This document shows, piece by piece, positions 1-5,186 of a stretch of DNA of 5,186 bases (the first letter of the stretch is position 1; every line of letters begins with the position of its first letter). Origin of the DNA: Pseudomonadota bacterium (GTDB lineage Bacteria; Pseudomonadota; Alphaproteobacteria; Rhizobiales; Methyloligellaceae); assembly GCA_022567275.1 (NCBI GenBank), contig JADFHH010000164.1, positions 1 through 5,186 on the forward strand, written 5' to 3'. Made by a program: the position numbers and the translations under genes. The notes beneath the pieces were generated by a model. The model was not told where the DNA came from. It did no database searches and worked only from the letters and a program-made list of their open reading frames with translations.

Positions 1-150
1 GCATCCGTTTTAGCCGGTGCGAGGATCAAGCGAGCCTTCAATCACATATGCGGGAGAGATATTACCAGTGACGCTGGAGTGTGACTCACCGTCCAGTTCG
101 ATCCCATCGCCACGGACCCGGGGGCCAGGGTGACGGAGGACGGATATCGA
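1..150. other. Region downstream of the ATP-grasp gene, no supported gene
   Basis: No open frame here has a good start with a Shine-Dalgarno. The only notable stretch is on the minus strand, where the frame of the ATP-grasp gene stays open for 46 codons after its TGA, up to a TAA at 12-10. It contains no ATG, GTG or TTG. I see no terminator hairpin with a T-run. A minus-strand ATG at 4-2 falls at the window edge and cannot be judged. Confidence 0.5.
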
Positions 151-1425
151 TCAAACCAAACCGCCGCTGGTAGAACCTGGCTCGATGGTGAATTCAAGCT
201 GGCCGTGGGCCGTGCGTAAAGCCGCCTCGACGGCCTCGGGGGTATCGCCGCGCGCGAAGATAAAGCCGAGATATTTGTTGCCTTCGGGCACCGGGACCAG
301 GGTTTCGCCCAAGGGAATGCTGACGATCACATCCTCGATGCCGGCGATTCCCCGGGCCGCCTCGATACCGGTAACCCGGCGCAGTACCCCTGGCGCGGGA
401 ATGGGGATCATCATGACGCCTGTCGCCGGACGATCGAGCGCGACAGCCGGGACGGGCAACCCGAGGGCATGCCGCACGATCAGGTCTTCCAGACGCCAGC
501 CGGCGCCGAAACGCAAGGCGCGCGAGCAATGCCCGCCGATCGAGCGCGCGGCGATCTCGATCAGCCAGACGCCCTTGCCGTTGATACGCATTTCCGCGTG
601 GATCGGACCCTCGCGCAAACCCAGTCTGGCGACGGCACGCTCCACCGTGGCGTATATTGCGTCCTGCACATGGGCCGGCAAACGCGAGGGCGTGACATAT
701 ATGGTCTCTTCGAATACCGGGCCTTCCAGAGGGTCGGGCTTGTCGAACAGCGCCAAAACCGTGAGACGGCCCTTGTCGAGCAGCCCTTCCAGGGCGACTT
801 CCTCGCCGGGCACGTATTCCTCGACGAGAATATGACGGCTGGCTTCGCCGCCTGTCCCGGCGGCTTCCAGAATGGCCCGGATACGCTGGAACGCGGCGGC
901 GAACTGGGTCTCGTTGTCGGCGCGGATGACGCCGCGGCTCGCCGAAAGCGCCAGCGGCTTCAGCACCGCTGGATAAAAGCTGTCCCGGGCGGCCCGTGCC
1001 GGATCGCCAGAGACCGGGTACAAGGTGAAGCGCGGGACCAGAAGGCCTGAATTAGCCAGCCGCGTGCGGAACCGGTGCTTGTTTGCCGTTGCCTCCACTG
1101 ACTCGGGGGAGTTGTGGGCCAGGCCCAGCGCCTGCGATGCCTTGGCGGCGATCAGAGTGGTTTCATCGTCGACACCGATGATTGCGGCAAGGGGATATTC
1201 GCCGCCATAGGCAACGATTTGAGAAGTCCCCCGTTCCACATCCTTGAAATCGATCGTTACGGTGCCGCCTTGCGAAAATTCTTCCAGCACGTGCCTTTGA
1301 TCGGAACCAACGGCTACATCAACGCCAAGCCGCTCCGCCGCGTCGAGAAAATCGCCGATACGATATGACGTGGTTGGGACCAGCAGCAAAAGACGCCCGG
1401 TGGCGGGAACATCGTTCATGGGCAC
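151..1425 (-). CDS. ATP-grasp carboxylate-amine ligase family protein
   Basis: This is a 424-residue ATP-grasp enzyme, expected to be cytosolic. The family activates a carboxylate as an acyl phosphate with ATP and joins it to an amine. Residues 10-110 form a pre-ATP-grasp Rossmann-like region. The ATP-grasp fold follows: NKHRFR at 115-120 supplies the first ATP lysine, LKP at 155-157 with S-x-S-R-G-V near 160-166 forms the second ATP-binding lysine and loop, and VEEYVPGEE at 201-209 is the hinge. GPIHAEMR (273-280) and WLIEIAARSIGG (287-298) carry the likely metal-binding E278 and E290. Residues about 335-415 (IPIPAPGVLRRV, then PEGNKYLGFIFARG) resemble the C-terminal domain of L-amino-acid ligases. 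The start is uncertain: GTG at 1425, or ATG at 1419 giving 422 residues, neither with a strong Shine-Dalgarno. It is the last gene of a three-gene minus-strand cluster, 77 bases after the Nfu gene. The fold is clear; the substrate is unknown. Confidence 0.93.
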   Translation of the reverse strand: MPMNDVPATGRLLLLVPTTSYRIGDFLDAAERLGVDVAVGSDQRHVLEEFSQGGTVTIDFKDVERGTSQIVAYGGEYPLAAIIGVDDETTLIAAKASQALGLAHNSPESVEATANKHRFRTRLANSGLLVPRFTLYPVSGDPARAARDSFYPAVLKPLALSASRGVIRADNETQFAAAFQRIRAILEAAGTGGEASRHILVEEYVPGEEVALEGLLDKGRLTVLALFDKPDPLEGPVFEETIYVTPSRLPAHVQDAIYATVERAVARLGLREGPIHAEMRINGKGVWLIEIAARSIGGHCSRALRFGAGWRLEDLIVRHALGLPVPAVALDRPATGVMMIPIPAPGVLRRVTGIEAARGIAGIEDVIVSIPLGETLVPVPEGNKYLGFIFARGDTPEAVEAALRTAHGQLEFTIEPGSTSGGLV

Positions 1426-1502
1426 GTACTCGACGCCATCGCCAACCGGATATCCGCTGAAAAAAGGAGGTTACCCGGCGTTATACCGCGCTCGCGCCAC
1501 CC

Positions 1503-2135
1503 TTACTTGCCTGGCTGATGAAAAGGCGATGCGGCTGCGCCGTCGCCCTTGCCCTGTTGATAATAGGGGTTGGCGCCGCCGGCATGGTCCGTGACGTCGA
1601 GGACCGTGCCGATCGCGGGAACCAGCGCCTTTATCTCCTTGACCACGCCTTGCTTCAGGGTGACGTCGGCCATGCCGCAACCCTGGCAGGCTCCTTCCAG
1701 GCGGATGTAGGCCGTATCGTCCTGCACGTCGACCAGCGAGATGCGCCCGCCATGGCTCGCCACCTGCGGGTTGATCTTCGTTTCCAGAAGATTTTGGATG
1801 GCCTTGCCCTCCGCTGTATCGAGACCGGGCCTGGGTAAGGGCTGGCCTTCGTCAAGGATCACCGGCTCGCCGGTAGCGAAATGTTCCATGATGGTCCCGA
1901 GGATGACGGGCTTCAGCATTGGCCACTCAACGTCATCGGTCTTCGTCAAGGTGACGGCTTGCGGGTCAAGATACACACTGGTAATGCCCTCGATCTCAAA
2001 CAGGCGTTGCGCGAGGGGCGATCGCGCGGAGGATTTTTTATCGAGGAACCCCGCCGTTCCTGCCGACAATAAGGTTTGCCCCGGCAGGAACCTCATGCGG
2101 GCCGGGTTCGCAGTCGCTTCGGTCTGAATAAGCAT
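1503..2135 (-). CDS. NifU/Nfu family iron-sulfur cluster scaffold protein
   Basis: This is a 210-residue cytosolic Nfu-type protein, which in this family carries a [4Fe-4S] cluster and passes it to client enzymes. Residues 1-90 are the Nfu N-terminal domain (opening MLIQTEATANPARMRF, with SPLAQRLFEIEGI at 39-51 and PVILGTIMEHF at 76-86). Residues about 108-185 are the NifU C-terminal domain, with the cluster-binding pair C150 and C153 in GACQGCGMADVTLKQG and the family's TDHAGGANPYY at 182-192. The usual Pro-Ser-Ser after the second cysteine is Gly-Met-Ala here. The last 18 residues are a Gly/Gln-rich tail. The architecture matches mitochondrial NFU1 and rhizobial Nfu rather than E. coli NfuA. 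The ATG at 2135 is chosen over an upstream in-frame start at 2285 because the domain begins here, an AGGAG lies 8 bases upstream, and the longer form would overlap the radical SAM gene. Its place just after an Fe-S enzyme suggests a dedicated cluster donor (inference). Confidence 0.95.
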   Translation of the reverse strand: MLIQTEATANPARMRFLPGQTLLSAGTAGFLDKKSSARSPLAQRLFEIEGITSVYLDPQAVTLTKTDDVEWPMLKPVILGTIMEHFATGEPVILDEGQPLPRPGLDTAEGKAIQNLLETKINPQVASHGGRISLVDVQDDTAYIRLEGACQGCGMADVTLKQGVVKEIKALVPAIGTVLDVTDHAGGANPYYQQGKGDGAAASPFHQPGK

Positions 2136-2143
2136 GATAGTTG

Positions 2144-2148
2144 CTCCT
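2144..2148 (-). promoter_or_regulatory. Ribosome binding site of the Nfu gene
   Basis: AGGAG on the minus strand lies 8 bases before the ATG at 2135. It is the best Shine-Dalgarno in the window and settles the start of the Nfu gene against the longer in-frame reading from 2285. Confidence 0.8.
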
Positions 2149-2226
2149 GAAAACGCGTCGATTGCCGCTTTCACAGACGATGGCATCTTTTCGACAAAAT
2201 TTGCCCGGATGCCCTTTTGGAATACC

Positions 2227-2241
2227 AGGGTCCAGGACCCT
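2227..2241. repeat. 15-base perfect palindrome at the radical SAM stop codon
   Basis: AGGGTCC-A-GGACCCT is a perfect inverted repeat of 7-base arms around one central base. It overlaps the last two bases of the radical SAM coding stop (the TAG at 2242-2240) and runs into the gap before the Nfu gene. As RNA it would form a 6-bp stem with a 3-base loop. No T-run follows on the minus strand, so it is not a standard intrinsic terminator. It could be an mRNA processing or stability hairpin, a protein-binding dyad, or chance. Confidence 0.45.
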
Positions 2242-3646
2242 AAATGAAAATTTCCATCTGTTGTTTCGTCGGCTCCGCGCAACAATACCAGTTTTCGCTC
2301 AAATAGGGTAGCTTACGCGAGTTCTGCGACGAGAGGTCGATTTGCATTCGATTTCGTTCGCCCATCGCCCGGTTCGTCTCCCGCCAGATACGCTCGAAGA
2401 TTTCAGCTCGCGGCAGATCGGAGCTGCATGCCTCCTCGACAATTGCCTCGACGGCGGCCTGCAATTCATCGACCCGCGCATCGGCGTGCCGCCACGGATA
2501 GCACAAACGCCGTTCGTCGAACCCGGCGGTGAGTGCGGCCACATCAGGGAGCTCGAGCAACCGCGATCCTTCGGGAATCAGCAGGCGTATGGCCAGCTGA
2601 ACCGGTGCGACGGCGTCGACCAGGTTTAGCTCGAGAATGGTCTGCAACAGATCCCGGTAGCCCGCCAATGTGATCCAGGGGATGAAAGCGACAAATGTCG
2701 GGTTGAGGCCAAGCTCGACATTCCGGCACAGCTCCACCGCGCGGAAGAAATCCTTGCGCGTATGCCCTTTATCGAGCTTCTCAAGGATGTCGTCGTCAAC
2801 GCTCTCGACCGCCGAGGTGACAAACAGGCAGCCTGTGTCCTTGAGCGTTTTCAAATGTTCGGCATGCTTGACCAGGTGCTCGATCTTTATCGTCACATCA
2901 TATGTAAGCTCCGGCCAATTGTGGTGAAGTGTGGAGACGATTCTTGTGGCATGTCCCACGCCGTTGAAGAAGTCGGGATCGCCGAATGTGATGTGCGCGG
3001 CGCCCGCGCGTACTTGCTGCTCGATGTCGCCGATGACGACATCGCGCTGAACGATCATGAACCTGCCATTGTAGACCGGGACGATCGGGCAATGCCTGCA
3101 CAGATGCTTGCACCCGCGAGACGCCTCCGTATAACCCACAATTCGGCGGCTGCCGTCCGGCATGGTGAGAAAGGCGTATTTCGAGAGTTCAGGAAGATCG
3201 CGCCGCGTCGGAATTTTGAAACTCTGCTTTCTGAGGAAGATCACTTCTTCTCGTGTCTCGTTCGCATCCGGGCTTCCGTTCCCCGCCACCTGCTTGGCAA
3301 TGCGGACGATCTCGCCCTCGAACTCCCCGCCGACGACAGAGTCGACGCCAAGCCTTTGTAAATATTTCGCATTCATAGGCGCGTACAACCCGTAGGCGCA
3401 GATATGGGCGCTTGGGTTTCGCTGGCGGACCGCCGAAATGACCGGCACTGCAATCCGCGTCGCCGTATGCATGGGCAGATAGAAACCCACGAACTCCGCA
3501 TTCCGGACCGCGTCGTGTTCGAGTTTCTCAATTGCCAGGTCGAAAGTGCGAACCTCGAAGCCTTCCGCGAGGAGCCATGTTACCGGAGATGCCAGCCCGA
3601 AAGGCTGATGCCCCAATTCGTAGGTCGAGATGAGGACAATTCGCAT
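2240..3646 (-). CDS. B12-binding-like/radical SAM protein with CCAEP tail (Cys form of CUAEP/CCAEP-tail family)
   Basis: This is a 468-residue radical SAM enzyme. Residues 1-120 look like a Rossmann-type B12-binding-like domain, but I see no D-x-H-x-x-G cobalamin-ligand motif, so cobalamin binding is doubtful. The radical SAM core starts near 170: YTEASRGCKHLCRHC places the [4Fe-4S] ligands at C179, C183 and C186 (C-x-x-x-C-x-x-C), and FGDPDFFNG at 221-229 is the next conserved strand of this subgroup. Residues about 390-445 are helical. The protein ends with LSENWYCCAEPT (449-460), with adjacent C455 and C456 encoded by TGT and TGC. I recall an NCBI family named CUAEP/CCAEP-tail radical SAM (seleno)protein, in which some members have selenocysteine at the second position. 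ATG 3646 is preferred over TTG 3652 because GGAGAGG lies 9 bases upstream. It is first in the cluster with Nfu and an ATP-grasp ligase. The class is secure; the reaction is unknown. Confidence 0.95.
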   Translation of the reverse strand: MRIVLISTYELGHQPFGLASPVTWLLAEGFEVRTFDLAIEKLEHDAVRNAEFVGFYLPMHTATRIAVPVISAVRQRNPSAHICAYGLYAPMNAKYLQRLGVDSVVGGEFEGEIVRIAKQVAGNGSPDANETREEVIFLRKQSFKIPTRRDLPELSKYAFLTMPDGSRRIVGYTEASRGCKHLCRHCPIVPVYNGRFMIVQRDVVIGDIEQQVRAGAAHITFGDPDFFNGVGHATRIVSTLHHNWPELTYDVTIKIEHLVKHAEHLKTLKDTGCLFVTSAVESVDDDILEKLDKGHTRKDFFRAVELCRNVELGLNPTFVAFIPWITLAGYRDLLQTILELNLVDAVAPVQLAIRLLIPEGSRLLELPDVAALTAGFDERRLCYPWRHADARVDELQAAVEAIVEEACSSDLPRAEIFERIWRETNRAMGERNRMQIDLSSQNSRKLPYLSENWYCCAEPTKQQMEIFI

Positions 3647-3655
3647 TGACAAGAA

Positions 3656-3662
3656 CCTCTCC
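3656..3662 (-). promoter_or_regulatory. Ribosome binding site of the radical SAM gene
   Basis: GGAGAGG on the minus strand ends 9 bases before the ATG at 3646. This favours that ATG over the TTG two codons upstream at 3652. Confidence 0.65.
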
Positions 3663-3819
3663 GCAGCCGTGAAAAACTATCTCATGCCGTCCCTTGTTGT
3701 TTAAACCTCCTGAGCAGGATGCACAATCGGACCCGGTCTGGAAAATCGCATCCGGCCGCTGTATGCTTCACCGCCGTGAGGCCAAATGGACCCAAGCCGA
3801 TCTGAAACAGCCATGCCCT

Positions 3820-3823
3820 GGAG
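3820..3823 (+). promoter_or_regulatory. Ribosome binding site of selO
   Basis: GGAG lies 5 bases before the ATG at 3829. An in-frame ATG 22 codons upstream (3763) has no Shine-Dalgarno and would add residues not typical of the family, so 3829 is the preferred start. Confidence 0.6.
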
Positions 3824-3828
3824 CTGTC

Positions 3829-5186
3829 ATGAATGCACCACAGCGAGCGGAGGCATTTTTTCCGTTCGATAACAGCTATGCGCGGTTGCCGGACCGGTTT
3901 TTCGCGCGGCTGGCGCCCACGCCTGTGCCGGCGCCGCGGCTCATCGCGCTAAACCATGCCCTTGCCCGGCACCTTGGCCTCGATCCGGAGACGCTGTCAT
4001 CGCCCGAAGGTGTGGAAATCCTCGCCGGTAACCGGGTGCCGAAGGGCGCCGAGCCGCTTGCCATGGCCTATGCCGGCCATCAGTTCGGCGCCTGGGTGCC
4101 GCAGCTCGGCGACGGCCGGGCAATCCTTCTCGGCGAACTGATCGGCCAGGACGGAATACGGCGCGACATGCAGCTGAAGGGCGCGGGCCGCACGCCGTTT
4201 TCACGCATGGGCGACGGGCGCGCCGTGCTTGGTCCGGTGCTGCGCGAATATATCGTCAGCGAAGCGATGGCCGCCCTCGGCATACCGACGACGCGGGCGC
4301 TCGCGGCGGTGACCACCGGCGAGAAGATCATGCGCGAGACACCTCTTCCCGGCGCGGTGCTGACCCGTATCGCCCAAAGCCATGTGCGTGTCGGCACATT
4401 CCAGTTCTTCGCCGCCCGGGGCGATGAGGAGGCTCTGCGTGTTCTCGCCGACCATGTGATCGCCCGGCACTACCCGGCGGCCACCGGGGTGGAGCGCCCC
4501 TATCGTGCGCTGCTGGATGCGGTCATCGATCGCCAGGCAGACCTCGTTGCCCGGTGGTTGCTCATCGGTTTTATCCATGGGGTGATGAACACCGACAATA
4601 TGTCGATCGCCGGTGAAACCATCGATTATGGTCCGTGCGCCTTCATGGACACGTACCATCCAGAGACAGTGTACAGTTCCATCGACCATATGGGCCGCTA
4701 CGCGTACGCCAATCAGCCGCATATGGCGCAATGGAATCTCACCTGCCTCGCGCAAGCGCTGCTGCCGCTCCTCGATGGGGACGAGGAGGTTGCCGTTAAA
4801 CAAGCTCGCGAGGCTGTCGGCGCTTTCCCGGATCGTTTCGAGGCCGCGTGGCTTGCCGGAATGAGGCGCAAACTCGGTTTCAGGGAAACGCGGGAGGGCG
4901 ATAGGGCGCTGGCGCAAGATCTCCTGAACATCATGGCGGAGAACCGTGCCGATTTCACGCTCACCTTCCGCCGGCTTTGTAACCTGGCGGGCACCGGGCC
5001 GGAGGCCGGCGACCCGATTCAAAATCGCTTCGACGACCCCGCTGCATTCGATAGCTGGGCCGGGCGGTGGCGGCAACGTCTGGCGGAAGAACAATGGGAC
5101 GATGCGGCACGCAGCGCAGCAATGCGCGCGGTCAACCCGGCCTTCATCCCGCGCAACCACCTCGTTGAAGAGGCGATCAAAGCTGC
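3829..5186 (+). CDS. selO: SelO/YdiU protein adenylyltransferase, 3' end cut by the window edge
   Basis: This is a pseudokinase-fold enzyme that transfers AMP from ATP to Ser, Thr or Tyr of target proteins and is linked to redox stress. The reading frame is open for 452 codons to the edge; family length is near 490, so roughly 35-45 C-terminal residues are missing. The opening FFPFDNSYARLP (10-21) and AYAGHQFGAWVPQLGDGRA (80-98) are hallmark SelO segments. Catalytic residues known from Pseudomonas syringae SelO are all present with a constant shift of four: K117 (LKGAGRTPFSR), E140 (LREY), R180 (LTRIA), D256 and N257 (NTDN), and D266 (IDYGP). The flipped nucleotide orientation of the family therefore applies. 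The C-terminal segment that carries Cys (or Sec in some eukaryotic members) lies outside the window. The gene is divergent from the radical SAM cluster, so a functional link is not shown. Identification is very secure. Confidence 0.98.
   Translation, partial: MNAPQRAEAFFPFDNSYARLPDRFFARLAPTPVPAPRLIALNHALARHLGLDPETLSSPEGVEILAGNRVPKGAEPLAMAYAGHQFGAWVPQLGDGRAILLGELIGQDGIRRDMQLKGAGRTPFSRMGDGRAVLGPVLREYIVSEAMAALGIPTTRALAAVTTGEKIMRETPLPGAVLTRIAQSHVRVGTFQFFAARGDEEALRVLADHVIARHYPAATGVERPYRALLDAVIDRQADLVARWLLIGFIHGVMNTDNMSIAGETIDYGPCAFMDTYHPETVYSSIDHMGRYAYANQPHMAQWNLTCLAQALLPLLDGDEEVAVKQAREAVGAFPDRFEAAWLAGMRRKLGFRETREGDRALAQDLLNIMAENRADFTLTFRRLCNLAGTGPEAGDPIQNRFDDPAAFDSWAGRWRQRLAEEQWDDAARSAAMRAVNPAFIPRNHLVEEAIKA

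Larger units (their letters stand above)
3647..3828. promoter_or_regulatory. Divergent intergenic region with several small dyads
   Basis: This region separates the minus-strand radical SAM cluster from plus-strand selO, so both promoters should lie here. It is locally AT-richer around 3670-3706. It contains GTTTAAAC (3699-3706), TCCTG-AG-CAGGA (3708-3719), and a nested pair in which GGATGC (3717-3722) and GCATCC (3748-3753) flank GACC-C-GGTC (3730-3738). A possible 7-bp hairpin (one G-T pair) lies at 3765-3782. I found no convincing -35/-10 pair on either strand and no riboswitch. The regulatory role follows from position; specific sites are unproven. Confidence 0.4.

Noticed and set aside
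151..153. TGA of the ATP-grasp gene read as selenocysteine
   Set aside because: The protein is complete at its expected domain end and there is no Cys in homologous position that I can invoke; nothing supports a SECIS element.
185..1050. Two plus-strand open frames of 216 and 193 residues
   Set aside because: Both are antisense to the ATP-grasp gene, Arg/Ser-rich or without any domain, and typical GC shadows.
1426..1502. Six-T run on the minus strand as a terminator between Nfu and ATP-grasp
   Set aside because: No stable GC-rich hairpin immediately precedes the T-run; only very short self-complementary stretches are present.
2136..2285. N-terminal extension of the Nfu gene by 50 codons from 2285
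   Set aside because: The extension would overlap the 3' end of the radical SAM gene, shows no family similarity, and the ATG at 2135 has a strong AGGAG at ideal spacing.
2762..3361. Plus-strand 199-residue open frame
   Set aside because: It is antisense to the radical SAM core including the Fe-S motif, with no recognisable domain.
3646..3680. Plus-strand TTGACA at 3646-3651 as a -35 box for selO
   Set aside because: No acceptable -10 lies 16-18 bases downstream; the nearest candidate, AACTAT at 3675, is 23 bases away. The hexamer also overlaps the radical SAM start codon.
3700..3726. Minus-strand TTGTGC (3726-3721) with TAAACA as a promoter of the cluster
   Set aside because: Each hexamer matches consensus at only about half of its positions, which is not enough in the absence of mapping data.
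4201..5160. Minus-strand 319-residue open frame
   Set aside because: It lies wholly antisense to selO, whose conserved residues prove the plus strand. Long antisense frames are common in GC-rich genes.

Overview
The window looks like a piece of a GC-rich alphaproteobacterial chromosome, with the order Hyphomicrobiales (Rhizobiales) the most likely home. This rests on the high GC content, GC-ending codons, the MLIQTEAT...NPARMRFLPG opening of the Nfu protein and the general look of the SelO protein. The taxonomic call is inference from memory of these families, not a search result. There are four convincing protein genes, no RNA genes, no insertion sequence and no CRISPR array.

Three genes lie head to tail on the minus strand, transcribed from right to left. 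The first (2240-3646) is a radical SAM enzyme with an N-terminal B12-binding-like domain and a distinctive W-Y-C-C-A-E-P tail. The second (1503-2135) is an Nfu/NifU-type iron-sulfur scaffold with a C-x-x-C site. The third (151-1425) is an ATP-grasp carboxylate-amine ligase with an L-amino-acid-ligase-type C-terminal domain. Gaps are 104 and 77 bases, compatible with one operon. A reasonable reading is that Nfu supplies [4Fe-4S] clusters to the radical SAM enzyme and that the ligase joins an amine to a carboxylate in the same pathway. Substrate and product cannot be read from the sequence.

On the plus strand, divergent from this cluster across about 180 bases, starts selO (3829 to the window edge), which encodes the SelO/YdiU protein adenylyltransferase. 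All known catalytic residues are present, but the last few dozen residues are cut off by the window edge.

The most interesting object is the radical SAM gene. Its C-terminal Cys-Cys-Ala-Glu-Pro motif matches a family whose other members carry Cys-Sec-Ala-Glu-Pro, so this looks like the cysteine form of a selenoprotein family. It sits in a compact, apparently undescribed cluster with a scaffold and a ligase. The left-hand 150 bases hold no gene that I can support.
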